64,000 nt of DNA from Lutimonas saemankumensis (GTDB lineage: Bacteria > Bacteroidota > Bacteroidia > Flavobacteriales > Flavobacteriaceae). Shown here one piece after another: positions 25,286-35,037 of this stretch. Location: contig NZ_JAIUZR010000001.1 of NCBI RefSeq assembly GCF_020171465.1, positions 124,001 to 188,000 of the forward strand. Reading direction: 5' to 3'. The position numbers and the translations under genes were made by a program. Below the pieces are notes generated by a model, which was not told the origin of the DNA, did no database searches, and was given only the letters and a program-made list of their open reading frames with translations. The stretch's first letter is position 1. The number at the start of each line of letters is the position of its first letter.

Positions 25286-26521
25286 TTAAACCAGTCTTTT
25301 GGTGGAATTATTTCTTTTTTTCAACAAATTTTGATCTCCGAATATGAATAAGCTGTAAAAGAAGGAGATCAGCATTATTCCCCAGATTCGATCCATCATA
25401 TTCTCCAGGGATAAATAGATGCATAATATTGAAACAAACAGATAGGTAAAAAAATGCCTGCTGTAAACAAAGGGAAGGGAAATAAAACAAATGAGCAGTA
25501 TCAAGCCCAAAATTCCAGAACTGACCAATGCCTGAAGAAACTGGTTATGCATATTCTTGTCTTCGCCGGTAAGCTCCATAACCCTGTTCCTGGCAGTATT
25601 TGTCCCTATACCGGTAAGCAATTCGAGTTTACTGTAGTCCCCAATTGTATTCCAAAGAATTAATCTTCCTCGATTATTCCCCTTATCTTTAATTATGGAA
25701 GGAGATGCGATTTCATTATAGACCTTTTCAATTCTTAAACGTGTCGAAGGGATATTGATACTAATCAGACCCAGTAAGATCATTGCCAAAATCCCTAAAG
25801 CAATATTTCTAAAACTTTTTTGCCTGAAGAACAAACCTCCAGTTATAATAAACAAGGAAATGATCCCGGCTTTGGAACTGATCAGTAGAATCATTGCAGC
25901 GTGAAGGACCAATAATGCATAGTACCTCCATTTTCTGATCCTGACAAGATTCGTAAATAAAAGAATCAACAAAACTGTAGCTGAAAAAAATGCATAGTAG
26001 GAGGGATGCATATCGATAAATACAAATAATCTTTTATAGCTTAATTCACCCCAGTTCAAAAACATTTCCTGGCTATAAAATTCTTCGGTTGTCTTGCTGT
26101 CCCAGTTACCATAAATTACCTCGCCTTTATTCAGCCAGGCCCTTATGAAACCTGCAACCAACAATATAATACTAAAAGTGCTAAGAAAATATACCAGAAC
26201 TTTTAAAGCCAGTGCCTGATGACTTTTCCTTGAATAAACAAATACTACCGGCATTAAGATAAACGCTAATCTTTTTGATATTTCTCTGAGCTGAAAACCC
26301 TGTCCATTGTACACATCAAGACATGTTGAAATTAAAATGCTCATGACAAAGGTGGAAAACCAGATATATTTCCTGGAGAAATTTTCAGGATATTTATTAC
26401 CGAGTTGAATCAGCGCGATTAATGAAACGGAGATAAAAAGTATGGAATTTACCGCAAATGAAACAAGTACCGAGGGCAAAACCAGGATAAACAGATATTT
26501 AAACAAAATCACAGGTTTCAT
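25286..26521 (-). CDS. O-antigen ligase-like membrane protein
   Basis: A polytopic protein of 411 residues with about ten to twelve helices and one large periplasmic loop (about residues 230-330). The loop carries the Wzy_C/WaaL-type segment RGRLILWNTIGDYSKLELLTGIGTN (residues approximate) and NMHNQFLQALVSSGILG. These features mark enzymes that ligate or polymerise undecaprenyl-linked glycans. It overlaps the upstream gene by four bases. Whether it acts as ligase or as a second polymerase cannot be decided from sequence. Confidence 0.85.
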   Translation of the reverse strand: MKPVILFKYLFILVLPSVLVSFAVNSILFISVSLIALIQLGNKYPENFSRKYIWFSTFVMSILISTCLDVYNGQGFQLREISKRLAFILMPVVFVYSRKSHQALALKVLVYFLSTFSIILLVAGFIRAWLNKGEVIYGNWDSKTTEEFYSQEMFLNWGELSYKRLFVFIDMHPSYYAFFSATVLLILLFTNLVRIRKWRYYALLVLHAAMILLISSKAGIISLFIITGGLFFRQKSFRNIALGILAMILLGLISINIPSTRLRIEKVYNEIASPSIIKDKGNNRGRLILWNTIGDYSKLELLTGIGTNTARNRVMELTGEDKNMHNQFLQALVSSGILGLILLICFISLPFVYSRHFFTYLFVSILCIYLSLENMMDRIWGIMLISFFYSLFIFGDQNLLKKRNNSTKRLV

Positions 26522-27744
26522 AAGGACTGAATGTTTTTGGGTCTGGCTGTTTCTTTATCAATATTCTTTTCGATCCATTGTCTGTCATATTCCTTCAAAA
26601 TTAAAGAAATTGAATTTCGATACATGATTTCAGGAATGTATCCTGCTCTAATATTCTTTTGCTGTGCAATCAAACGAATAGAAAAAACCAACGGAATTAT
26701 AAGTATCAGGCTCACTTTTAAAAATTTTGATATACTTGTTTTTCGATGCTCAGTAAAGATAGTTAAGAGCCCGAAGAAAATAGCCAAAACGGAATAACGA
26801 CTGAACAGGTTTGGAAACGAAAAAAATACGTTAATTAATATGAGGAAAGGGATCGCCTGATGCCTGAATTTACTTTTATTCTTTGTCAGAATGAAATACA
26901 GCAGCACCACAATATAAAGCACTCTTTCAAAGTAGAATTGCATCAATGCCTTCCAGGTGCGCTCCTCAAAAAATTCAAGCGCCCAATAACCCAGAAAATA
27001 ACTTTCGATTTTCAGTTTCAGGGGGATGTCTGGAAACAGTTCTAAAAAATGAGTAGTGAGAAAAATAAAGATATAGCTTCCGAAAGGCATTATGAACAAT
27101 GAGTAAATCAGATACTTCTGAAGTTTATGCTCCCTTATTCTTGTCATAAAATACAAGGGTATAGTAATTAATGCAGCAAAATGAACCATTGAAGCAATAA
27201 CGAGCCAGAACAGGACCCAACTTTTTCCTTCTATTTTTCTTACAAATGCATATATGACGATCAGCATGGAAAGAGGAAAACGTAAAAAAAGACCATGAAG
27301 CAGGAAGTCAAACTGCATGATAAACAAGAGTATAACAGATATTCTTAAAGAAGGGTTTTGACTTTGAAGAAGCCTGAAGGAAAGCTGAAAATAGCCAAAA
27401 ACTACTCCGAATATCAGGATTCTTATGGATAAACCGATTTTTGCAAATATGAAAAGGAGTACATAGAAGAGGGAATCAGGCTTAAGCGAAATAAAAGATA
27501 TCAGGCCTTCCAGGTTTGTATTTTGAAAGTCAAAATAAGTAATGTAAAGGCGATATAAATCTCCTGTAGGCGCTAACAAGGAAGCTGTCAATCCAAAAAA
27601 AGCGGATATCAAAAAAGTATAATACGCTCTCTTTGTTTTGAACAGTTGAAAAATTGTAATTGGAACCGACCAAAGAGGTGTAAGAATGAACAATACCCCA
27701 ACAATCAGGTCCGAAGCGTACAATTTTGAGGTTGATAATTTCAT
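26518..27744 (-). CDS. Polysaccharide polymerase candidate (EpsG/Wzy-like)
   Basis: A 408-residue membrane protein with about ten helices and many aromatic residues in the loops. Its position between the flippase and the ligase, and its topology, fit an EpsG-type Wzy polymerase. Wzy proteins diverge so far that no catalytic motif can be pointed to. It overlaps both neighbours by four bases (ATGA-type), so it belongs to the operon. It is probably the polymerase of the pathway, while the downstream protein would be the ligase. Confidence 0.72.
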   Translation of the reverse strand: MKLSTSKLYASDLIVGVLFILTPLWSVPITIFQLFKTKRAYYTFLISAFFGLTASLLAPTGDLYRLYITYFDFQNTNLEGLISFISLKPDSLFYVLLFIFAKIGLSIRILIFGVVFGYFQLSFRLLQSQNPSLRISVILLFIMQFDFLLHGLFLRFPLSMLIVIYAFVRKIEGKSWVLFWLVIASMVHFAALITIPLYFMTRIREHKLQKYLIYSLFIMPFGSYIFIFLTTHFLELFPDIPLKLKIESYFLGYWALEFFEERTWKALMQFYFERVLYIVVLLYFILTKNKSKFRHQAIPFLILINVFFSFPNLFSRYSVLAIFFGLLTIFTEHRKTSISKFLKVSLILIIPLVFSIRLIAQQKNIRAGYIPEIMYRNSISLILKEYDRQWIEKNIDKETARPKNIQSL

Positions 27745-29006
27745 GTTTTGCTAAAAATCAGTTTATATTTTATTGCAAACCCGATCCTCAAGCTCATAAT
27801 AAGCAGATCTACAAGGATTCTTGCATAAACAACTGTAATCACCGTAAAGTGATCCGTTTGCCAAAGGATTAATAATATGAATATATACAATATTGAGGGA
27901 ATGATAATACTTAGATTATATTCTTTATGGTATCCGAAAGCGACTAAGGTATTAGTCCCAAGAAAATATGTGATAACCACAACGGGAATCAATATACTTA
28001 ACGACTTTAAAAGAAAACTATAGGCAATGAGTTCCCGGCCTCCAAGAATAGAAAGAAAAAAATCAGCTTTCCAATAGGCTATTATTCCTAAAATAATGGC
28101 AGCGGCAGAAGCAATTTGTATCAACTTTTGATTCATCTTTTTATCCCTTGTGCGGGCTATTGTGGGAAATAAAGCAATCGAGAGTGTCTCAAAAGGAAGG
28201 TGAAATGCAGCAATGATTTTAAAGGAGACATCAAAACCGGTCACATCCTTCATTGTAAAATAAACTCCTGCAACTAGAATAACAAGCAGATTAATGGATT
28301 TTGTGCATAAGCCACTTATAAAAAAACCAGACCCTTCCCTCAGGGCTTTTTTTACAGAAGAAGTTTTAATTTTTATGATCCTGGCATTAAATTTTTGTAA
28401 AGCTTTATAAAAGGCGAAGGTTCCGATTAATAATTGGCTCATGCTCAAAAGGAGTGCATAAGTGATCAAATCGTCCGAGTCTGATACCAAGACCAAGGTT
28501 AGTATCACCAATATAAATTTAAATATGAACACAATTTTGGATGGAATATCCAGTTTTTCCTTTCCCTGAAAAAACCAAATAGGGAATAGGGCTTCCCCCA
28601 GAACAAATCCCAATAAAACCACCATTATTTCTTTATTTGCATTGAGAACAGGGGAGATATGGATAAAAATTAGAAAAATGCAGGATGTTACCAAAAAAAG
28701 AATCGCCTTACTAATAAAAATTGCCGAAAAGAACCGATTGGTTTTTTCAGGATCATTTCTGTATTCCGTTATATATCTTCCGGCATAGGTGTTAAAACCG
28801 AAATTAACCGTAATGACCAGGTATTGAATAATTGAAAAGGCCCAAACAAAGATGCCATAAGTTTGGCTACCCAGAGTTCTCACCAGATAAGAAAGGAGAA
28901 TGTATTGGCTTAGTACATTGAAAAACCTCAGAAGTGACAGAAAAGAAAAATTTTTAAATACAATTTTTCTGTCAGGATCAATGTTTTTGAGGTTTGTTAA
29001 TTTCAC
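27741..29006 (-). CDS. Oligosaccharide flippase (Wzx-like)
   Basis: A 421-residue protein with about twelve to fourteen helices of the MATE/polysaccharide-transporter class. It begins KNIDPDRKIVFKNFSFLSLL and has the typical N-terminal TFGIFVWA-like stretch (LGSQTYGIFVWAFSIIQYL). It should flip lipid-linked repeat units across the inner membrane. The start is GTG at 29006; no ATG is available before the first helix. It follows the chain-length regulator by 62 bases and overlaps the polymerase candidate by four. Confidence 0.9.
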   Translation of the reverse strand: MKLTNLKNIDPDRKIVFKNFSFLSLLRFFNVLSQYILLSYLVRTLGSQTYGIFVWAFSIIQYLVITVNFGFNTYAGRYITEYRNDPEKTNRFFSAIFISKAILFLVTSCIFLIFIHISPVLNANKEIMVVLLGFVLGEALFPIWFFQGKEKLDIPSKIVFIFKFILVILTLVLVSDSDDLITYALLLSMSQLLIGTFAFYKALQKFNARIIKIKTSSVKKALREGSGFFISGLCTKSINLLVILVAGVYFTMKDVTGFDVSFKIIAAFHLPFETLSIALFPTIARTRDKKMNQKLIQIASAAAIILGIIAYWKADFFLSILGGRELIAYSFLLKSLSILIPVVVITYFLGTNTLVAFGYHKEYNLSIIIPSILYIFILLILWQTDHFTVITVVYARILVDLLIMSLRIGFAIKYKLIFSKT

Positions 29007-29068
29007 TTATTTCTTAAAAAGAACGGGATTCAGCAAGGGCATTCAAGTCAATCCTGTTTATCTTTGAT

Positions 29069-30139
29069 CTATACAGACTTCTTATAAGCCATCAATTCTT
29101 TGTCCAGCCTCCTAAATCCAATCAATAGAAACATCAAAGAAAACCCTGCTATAAAACCGATAACAGCAAAATTCCTGTACCAGTAATTGACTTTCATTCC
29201 AACCGAATTAAAGCCTGAAACCACGTTGACTACTTCTTTTTCAGAGGTTAGTTTGATATTTACGTCTATTAATTCCTCATTCATGACCATGTATTTGTCA
29301 AAAACATCAACTTCTTTTGTAGTGTTGCCCGTTTCAGACATAAATATGTTTGTGCCAGAATTTTCTTTACTGCTTTCGGCCAACAAGACTTTTTTGTATA
29401 AATTCCTTAAGGAATCAAGTTCATTCATGGAATTTTCCAGGGCCACTTTTTTACTGATTAAATTGTCATACGTTGTCGATTTTACCTTGGCATAATATTC
29501 ATTGGTATTGACGGAACTGATAATTGGTTTTTCGAGTTTTTGAAAGATAAATTTATCTTTGGCGGTAATAGTGATAATGTGATACTTAAATGATTCAACC
29601 GGTTGTTTTTTAGAGAACGATTTGAAATCAACAAGTTTGACAGAGTTTGAGTCTAATTCTGAGACGAAGTTTTTATAAGAAAGGATAACGTCGTTCTCGT
29701 TCATATAAGGTTCTACTTCTATCCAAGAGATACTTTTAGCTCCTTCCTCGCTAATTCCGAGAGCTGAAGCCAAACGGCTAAAATCTTCCTGTTTTATAAG
29801 GTTTAGATAGAATTCAGCATTTTTATACAGTTGTACTGAAGATCCGAAATTTGGTTCTACCGTCATCGAAGATTCATATTGGACATCTTTTAATCCATAT
29901 TGATAAATCGCACCAAGACTTCCTCCGATTAATGCAGCCAGAATCATTTTTTTGAGGTTGAGCCTAATATATAGCAAAAATGTCAAGATCCAGTGAAAAA
30001 TGGTCCTGACCATATGAATAAGAGCATTTACCAACTGGCTGATACCCTTGCCTATGACCAGGAATAGTTGAGAGATGTCAACATCTTCTTCCTTGTTATT
30101 AACCTGATTGCTGCCATTGCTTCCTTGATTTGGATCCAT
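29069..30139 (-). CDS. Chain-length determinant-like protein (Wzz family)
   Basis: A 356-residue protein with a Gln/Asn-rich cytosolic N-terminus and a membrane helix near residues 66-86. A periplasmic domain of about 230 residues with helical stretches follows, then a second helix near 325-345 ending in a basic tail. This two-helix layout is that of Wzz/PCP proteins that set polysaccharide chain length. It lacks a tyrosine kinase domain. It is the first gene of the polysaccharide operon. The preceding 150 bases hold its promoter region and the terminator of the gene beyond. Confidence 0.78.
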   Translation of the reverse strand: MDPNQGSNGSNQVNNKEEDVDISQLFLVIGKGISQLVNALIHMVRTIFHWILTFLLYIRLNLKKMILAALIGGSLGAIYQYGLKDVQYESSMTVEPNFGSSVQLYKNAEFYLNLIKQEDFSRLASALGISEEGAKSISWIEVEPYMNENDVILSYKNFVSELDSNSVKLVDFKSFSKKQPVESFKYHIITITAKDKFIFQKLEKPIISSVNTNEYYAKVKSTTYDNLISKKVALENSMNELDSLRNLYKKVLLAESSKENSGTNIFMSETGNTTKEVDVFDKYMVMNEELIDVNIKLTSEKEVVNVVSGFNSVGMKVNYWYRNFAVIGFIAGFSLMFLLIGFRRLDKELMAYKKSV

Positions 30140-30231
30140 GAAATCAATATTTGTTTAAAGGGTAAAAATAATTAAACAAACCTAAGTTACATAACTATTT
30201 TAGATGTTGTTTAAGATTCAGGGAATTTTAA

Positions 30232-30266
30232 ATAAAAAGAACCCAATATGAATGGCTCATATTGGG
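30232..30266 (-). terminator. Intrinsic terminator of the FadL-like operon
   Basis: On the minus strand a 10-bp stem (CCAATATGA-type arms at 30242-30251 and 30257-30266) has a five-base loop and is followed by CTTTTTATTT. It lies about 24 bases after the stop at 30290. Confidence 0.75.
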
Positions 30267-30289
30267 GTTAAAATAAACGTATTTATGAT

Positions 30290-31651
30290 TTAAAAAGTTA
30301 CCACTACAGATGAGGTAAACCTTTTATTGGTAACATCGAGTTGTGCAGGATTCGCTCCTTCAGCACTCATGAATCGATATTGTTCCCGGTAATCGGAATT
30401 GTCATAGGCAAAGTCCAGCCCAAAACGTTTTGAAAACCTGACACCCAGGCCTAAAGAATATCCCTTAACATCATATTCATCAGAAGAACTGACATAAGGA
30501 GATTGAATTATTTTGTAGCCGCCCCTGAAGCTAAGAATGTTATATTTCCATTCTGTTCCTATTCTGAAGGAATTCGTATTTCTTAAGCCTGTATTGAGTT
30601 CAATATTTTCATCTATAAAATTGCTTGAAGGCTGAAGTTTGGTATTCTTATATCCCTGATAAGTATAATCGAAACTAATCAAACCATTTTTCCCAAAAAC
30701 ATAGGCAATACTTCCAATGAATTTACCCGGGGTTTTAAGTTTGTAGTCATAGTAATTTGGAAGTGGATATTCCGGATCAGGATCAAGTTCATCGTTAAAA
30801 ACATAGGTCCTTCTGTATTCGAATCGCTCCGTAAGGTTGTACCAAATAGGTGACTGGTATGCGGCACCTAATCTCAGTCCGTTCAAGGGGGTGAGAATCA
30901 GGCCTAAACCAAAATTAAAGCCATTTCCATAGGTTGACAAGTATTCCACATTTCTTACATCCATGGAGTTGCCCTGACCGTCGTTACTGCTTTCTTCAAA
31001 TATGGTATTCTGATAAAAATTAATATGATGAAAAGCCATTGATCCTCCCATATAGAGTACATCCTTATACAATGTGGCGAAACTAAAACTGAATTTGTCA
31101 TTCAATCCGGAAGTATAGTTGTAAAAATATTGATCCTCGACATTGACATAGTTAATGTCATTATCTGGATCATTGTCAAAATTAAAATCGGGATCGTCCG
31201 GATATTCAGGTATTCCACTGTTTCCTCGAACAACGTAATTATTATTGTAATGATTTACGACACTGTAATTGAAGCCAAAGGCAAACTTGTAAATATCGGG
31301 ATTTCCAAAACTGTCCCAGCTGTTTAATCCGCCAATTTGGGCAAACCGGAAATAGTCGTCGTTATTATAGATGGTATTTCCATAAAACGTAGAATTGATA
31401 TCTGTATCCCTGTAAGTGAGTGTAGTAGAGAACTCTCCATTATTGTAAACCGCCAATCCTGCGGGATTAACATCTACGGCAGTCATATCATTCCCCAAGG
31501 CTCCGAATGCCCCGCTTAATCCCATATATCTGGCGGTACCCAAGGTGTTTTCGGTTGAGAAAAGGACGGCCTGATCCGTATAGCTCAGTGATTGTGCTGA
31601 GATGGTAAAACTACATAGCAATAATATTACCAAAGGTATTTTTTGATTCAT
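30290..31651 (-). CDS. FadL/OmpP1-like outer membrane transport protein
   Basis: A signal peptide (ending TISAQ) is followed by a long barrel of 453 residues. The N-terminal hatch region has LSGAFGALGNDMTAVDVNPAG (residues approximate), with the NPAG motif of the FadL/TodX family that imports hydrophobic compounds. Asp/Asn-rich loops (residues about 155-175) suggest calcium-like loop binding. The last strand ends in VVVTF, the usual C-terminal aromatic. It lies 21 bases after the low-complexity lipoprotein gene, so the two form an operon closed by the terminator at 30232-30266. Confidence 0.87.
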   Translation of the reverse strand: MNQKIPLVILLLCSFTISAQSLSYTDQAVLFSTENTLGTARYMGLSGAFGALGNDMTAVDVNPAGLAVYNNGEFSTTLTYRDTDINSTFYGNTIYNNDDYFRFAQIGGLNSWDSFGNPDIYKFAFGFNYSVVNHYNNNYVVRGNSGIPEYPDDPDFNFDNDPDNDINYVNVEDQYFYNYTSGLNDKFSFSFATLYKDVLYMGGSMAFHHINFYQNTIFEESSNDGQGNSMDVRNVEYLSTYGNGFNFGLGLILTPLNGLRLGAAYQSPIWYNLTERFEYRRTYVFNDELDPDPEYPLPNYYDYKLKTPGKFIGSIAYVFGKNGLISFDYTYQGYKNTKLQPSSNFIDENIELNTGLRNTNSFRIGTEWKYNILSFRGGYKIIQSPYVSSSDEYDVKGYSLGLGVRFSKRFGLDFAYDNSDYREQYRFMSAEGANPAQLDVTNKRFTSSVVVTF

Positions 31652-31672
31652 AATGAATGTTTTTGTTATCCG

Positions 31673-32989
31673 TTATCTGGTTCTTGAACTGCTTGATGAA
31701 GATGGTCTGGAACTCACAGACGATCGGGAATAATTACCGCCAGAAGATGATCTGGAAACGCCTGATGATCTCTTTATAGATGTTGATTTGGCAACCCGGC
31801 TACTGGAACTGCTTCTCGAGCTGGAGGTTGAGCCACTTGATCGAGCCGTATTTGATGCCCTGTTAGCATATTGATATGAGGTCTGAGTCCTTGATGACGG
31901 GACATATTTTTCATACCGCTTGATATTTCCATTCTGCCTTGCATTGGCATAGGATACACGACTCTGACTCAATTTCTTTTGTTGACTCTGTCCTCTTTTG
32001 ATGAAGGTTCTGTTGCTGGACTCTACTCGGTTCCCAGACTCCATTCTGTTAATAGCTCTGTTGTCAATTTGGTTGTAGGACATCTGCCTTCTGCCGGAGC
32101 TGCTTCTCATACCTGATGAACCTCCCCTGTATCCCGAAGAACTACCTCGGTAACCTGAAGAACTGCCCCTGTAACTAGGTGTATAAGATCTGGTGCTTCT
32201 ACCCATTGATTTATTACCGGATCCGCTGTTGTAACTCCGTGAGTTGCTTCTGTAACCGGCCCTGTTATCTCGTGTATTGCTGTAACTTGATCGGTTGTAA
32301 TAAGATCTGCTGTTTCTCGATGAGGCACTGCTGTTTCTTCTTGACGAATAATTTGAAGCCACACTTCTTCTACTACTGTTCCTGTTGTATCTGGAGTTAA
32401 AGGAGTCTGACCGGTTTATCCTTCCTGTATTCAATCTGCTTGTATTATGAGCATATCTTTTGCCATAAGTGGCATACTCATAATATCCGGGGTAATAGGG
32501 AGGATAGTAAGGTGGATAATAAGGTGGGTAATAACCCCATCCGGGATATCCCCAACCCCAGCCGTAGCCATAACAGGGGTACCCCCATCCATAATATCCA
32601 CCCCATCCGTAACATGGACCTCCCCATCCGTAATAGCCTCCAAATCCGAAGCTAACATTTACACTGACAGAAGAGGTTCCTTCCCATGGTGGATTTGAAT
32701 AATATCTGTTTTCCACGTAAACCGTATCATTTTCATAGTTTCCCTGATAAGCTTCAACATCGGTAAATATTTCCTCATTATTGGCATATTCACCTCCAAA
32801 ATAATTACTGTAGTAATCACTTCTTGCATTTTCTACAACAACAACTTTCTGAGTTTCTGATGCACCATAGATTCCATCACCATCGTTATAGGCATGTTGC
32901 GACGAGCCACATGACGAAAAAATTACTGCCAGCAATCCCAGCATCATACTGTAAAAGAGAATGTTTTTGATCGGAGTAATGTTTTTCAT
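31673..32989 (-). CDS. Low-complexity Gly/Tyr- and Ser/Arg-rich lipoprotein
   Basis: A 438-residue protein with a signal peptide and a cysteine at 27 (FSSC) that fits a lipobox. Residues about 30-110 are an acidic, moderately complex region. Residues about 112-170 are almost only Gly, Tyr, Trp and Pro, with YYPP repeated. From about 185 to the end it is Ser/Arg/Asn-rich with repeated SSGYRG, SRSSS and similar blocks, giving a very basic tail. No enzyme domain is visible. A surface or periplasmic matrix, adhesive or polyanion-binding role can be imagined but not shown. It is cotranscribed with the FadL-like gene. Confidence 0.75.
   Translation of the reverse strand: MKNITPIKNILFYSMMLGLLAVIFSSCGSSQHAYNDGDGIYGASETQKVVVVENARSDYYSNYFGGEYANNEEIFTDVEAYQGNYENDTVYVENRYYSNPPWEGTSSVSVNVSFGFGGYYGWGGPCYGWGGYYGWGYPCYGYGWGWGYPGWGYYPPYYPPYYPPYYPGYYEYATYGKRYAHNTSRLNTGRINRSDSFNSRYNRNSSRRSVASNYSSRRNSSASSRNSRSYYNRSSYSNTRDNRAGYRSNSRSYNSGSGNKSMGRSTRSYTPSYRGSSSGYRGSSSGYRGGSSGMRSSSGRRQMSYNQIDNRAINRMESGNRVESSNRTFIKRGQSQQKKLSQSRVSYANARQNGNIKRYEKYVPSSRTQTSYQYANRASNTARSSGSTSSSRSSSSSRVAKSTSIKRSSGVSRSSSGGNYSRSSVSSRPSSSSSSRTR
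32491..32534. repeat. Tandem 12-base repeat encoding YYPP
   Basis: The minus strand repeats a 12-base unit TAYTAYCCNCC plus one base, about three and a half times, encoding YYPP. A similar set encoding SSGYRG occurs near 32100-32165. Such runs are prone to length change. Confidence 0.7.
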
Positions 32990-33026
32990 AGTGACTTATT
33001 TTTATGGTTGTAAGGCAAAAAAAAAC

Positions 33027-33034
33027 TAAGTTTG
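33027..33034 (+). promoter_or_regulatory. -7 element of proS (TAAGTTTG)
   Basis: This is a full TAnnTTTG match with TTG at 33008-33010, though the spacing of 16 is slightly short. It lies 60 bases before the preferred ATG of proS and inside the longer frame, so it argues for the shorter protein. Confidence 0.5.
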
Positions 33035-33093
33035 CAACTTATTTTTCAAGTGCATTAGGAATATTACAATATTTATGCCAAAAATTATTTTTT

Positions 33094-34569
33094 ATGGGAA
33101 GCAAATTGACGAAAAGAGCTGAGGATTATTCAAAATGGTATAATGAATTGGTCTTAAAAGCAGACCTTGCAGAGAATTCAGGAGTAAGAGGAATGATGGT
33201 CATAAAACCCTATGGTTACGCTATCTGGGAAAAGATGCAAGCTGAACTGGACAGGATGTTTAAGGAGACCGGACATGAGAATGCATATTTCCCGTTACTG
33301 ATTCCAAAATCTTATTTCAGTAAAGAGGCAAGTCATGTTGATGGTTTCGCAAAGGAGTGCGCTGTTGTAACTCATTACAGACTAAAAAATGATGAAGAGG
33401 GCAAGGGTATAGTAGTGGATGAAAAGGCAAAACTCGAAGAGGAGTTGATTATCAGGCCAACTTCAGAGACCATTATTTGGGATTCCTATAGAAAATGGAT
33501 ACAATCTTATCGTGATTTACCCTTATTGATCAATCAATGGGCCAATGTTATGCGTTGGGAAATGAGAACAAGATTATTTCTGAGGACTGCGGAATTTTTG
33601 TGGCAGGAAGGTCATACGGCTCATGAAACCAAAAATGAAGCTATCGAGGAAACCAGAAAAATGCAGGAAGTTTATGCCGATTTTGCTGAGAATTTTATGG
33701 CTATGCCCGTAATAAAAGGAACCAAAACAGAAAGTGAAAGATTTGCAGGGGCACTTGATACCTATACGATTGAAGCCATGATGCAGGATGGTAAGGCACT
33801 TCAGGCAGGGACTTCTCATTTTTTAGGACAGAATTTTGCGAAAGCATTTGATGTAAAATATACCACAAGGGAAGGTCGACAGGATTATGTATGGGCTACC
33901 TCCTGGGGGGTCTCAACAAGACTGATGGGTGCATTGGTAATGTCCCACAGTGACGATTTTGGATTGGTTCTTCCTCCTAAACTTGCTCCGATACAAGTGG
34001 CCATAGTACCCATTTATAAAAGTGAGGAGCAACTTCAAAAGATTAACGAAAGGGTTGAAGTTCTTACGAGGGAATTGCGTTCAAAAGGAATTACCGTGAA
34101 GTATGATAACCGCACAACGCACAAGCCTGGTTGGAAATTTGCCGAATATGAATTAAAAGGAGTGCCATTGAGAATAGCAATGGGCCCAAGGGATCTTGAG
34201 AATAATACGGCTGAACTGGCAAGGAGGGATACGCTTAAAAAAGAGGTTTTAAGCCAGGATAATTTAATTGGCAGGGTTGAGGAATTATTGGAGGAAATTC
34301 AGAAATCTCTTTTTCAAAAGGCTCTGGATTTCAGAAACGATTTAATTACCGAAGTGGATACTTTTGATGAATTCAAGAAGGTATTGGAAACCAAAGGAGG
34401 TTTTGTATCGGCTCATTGGGACGGAACCTCTGAAACCGAGGAAAAGATCAAGGGACTTACAAAGGCGACAATTAGGTGCATACCAAATGATGCCAAGAAA
34501 GAAGAAGGAGTATGCGTTTTGACAGGAAATAAATCGGACAAAAGAGTTTTATTTGCGAAGGCCTATTAA
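33094..34569 (+). CDS. proS: Prolyl-tRNA synthetase (archaeal/eukaryal type)
   Basis: Class II synthetase that charges tRNA-Pro. The 491-residue form begins [19 protein letters not shown]; the frame is open upstream to 33004, but a -7 promoter box lies within that extension. Motif 2 is present as [25 protein letters not shown] (residues approximate) and motif 3 near [14 protein letters not shown]. The anticodon-binding domain starts near [10 protein letters not shown]. There is no bacterial-type editing insertion, and the protein ends in the typical C-terminal zinc-like domain with a terminal tyrosine (KAY). This short form is common in Bacteroidota. Confidence 0.96.
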   Translation: MGSKLTKRAEDYSKWYNELVLKADLAENSGVRGMMVIKPYGYAIWEKMQAELDRMFKETGHENAYFPLLIPKSYFSKEASHVDGFAKECAVVTHYRLKNDEEGKGIVVDEKAKLEEELIIRPTSETIIWDSYRKWIQSYRDLPLLINQWANVMRWEMRTRLFLRTAEFLWQEGHTAHETKNEAIEETRKMQEVYADFAENFMAMPVIKGTKTESERFAGALDTYTIEAMMQDGKALQAGTSHFLGQNFAKAFDVKYTTREGRQDYVWATSWGVSTRLMGALVMSHSDDFGLVLPPKLAPIQVAIVPIYKSEEQLQKINERVEVLTRELRSKGITVKYDNRTTHKPGWKFAEYELKGVPLRIAMGPRDLENNTAELARRDTLKKEVLSQDNLIGRVEELLEEIQKSLFQKALDFRNDLITEVDTFDEFKKVLETKGGFVSAHWDGTSETEEKIKGLTKATIRCIPNDAKKEEGVCVLTGNKSDKRVLFAKAY

Positions 34570-34595
34570 AAAAATGAAAAAAAATTAAAAAGTAC

Positions 34596-34625
34596 TTGCA
34601 GAGTTTAAAATTTGTATTAATTTTG
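34596..34625 (+). promoter_or_regulatory. Promoter of tRNA-Glu and rpsT
   Basis: TTG (34596-34598), a 19-base spacer and TAATTTTG (34618-34625) match the Bacteroidota consensus in both boxes. Transcription should begin about 25 bases before the tRNA. Confidence 0.8.
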
Positions 34626-34656
34626 CACTCGCTTTAATAAATAAAAGCAAGGTCTA

Positions 34657-34728
34657 GGCCCGTTCGTCTATCGGCTAGGACGCCAGGTTTTCATCCTGGT
34701 AAGAGGGGTTCGATTCCCCTACGGGCTA
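34657..34728 (+). tRNA. tRNA-Glu (anticodon TTC)
   Basis: A full cloverleaf is seen. The acceptor stem GGCCCGT pairs with ACGGGCT (one G-U pair). The D arm is GTCTATCGGCTAGGAC and the anticodon stem is CCAGG/CCTGG around TTTTCAT. The T arm AGGGG/CCCCT contains TTCGATT. CCA is not encoded. It precedes rpsT by 34 bases and probably shares its transcript. Confidence 0.96.
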
Positions 34729-34762
34729 CAAATTTGTTTAAATAACAATTTAATTAAAAGAG

Positions 34763-35014
34763 ATGGCAAATCATAAGTCGGCACTGAAGAGAATCAGAAG
34801 TAATGAGGCAAAGCATTTAAGAAACAAGTATCAGCATAAAACAACCCGTAATGCGATCAAGAACTTGCGTTCACTTGAGGAGAAGAAGGAAGCTGAGGCT
34901 TTGTTGCCAAAAGTAGTTTCTATGGTTGATAAACTGGCTAAGAAAAATATAATTCACAAAAACAAAGCCGCCAATATCAAATCAAACTTGAATGCACACG
35001 TCGCTTCTTTATAA
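34763..35014 (+). CDS. rpsT: 30S ribosomal protein S20
   Basis: An 83-residue, very basic, all-helical protein beginning MANHKSALKRIRSNEAKHLRN, the standard S20 N-terminus. It binds the 5' domain of 16S rRNA during small-subunit assembly. The C-terminus has the family's IIHKNKAANIKSNLNAHV. Length equals the family norm (about 85). It is downstream of tRNA-Glu and is followed by a strong terminator. Confidence 0.97.
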   Translation: MANHKSALKRIRSNEAKHLRNKYQHKTTRNAIKNLRSLEEKKEAEALLPKVVSMVDKLAKKNIIHKNKAANIKSNLNAHVASL

Positions 35015-35037
35015 AAAAGGAACGAACTATAAAATAT

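Noticed and set aside
20584-30139. Recently acquired genomic island
   Set aside because: The polysaccharide operon lacks flanking IS, integrase, tRNA or direct repeats, and its base use looks like that of its neighbours by eye.
32100-32165. CRISPR-like short repeats
   Set aside because: The repeats are tandem codon repeats without spacers, inside a coding gene.
32107-32698. Several long frames on both strands within the low-complexity lipoprotein gene
   Set aside because: They arise from the repeated Ser/Arg and Gly/Tyr codons; the lipoprotein frame alone has a signal peptide and proper ends.
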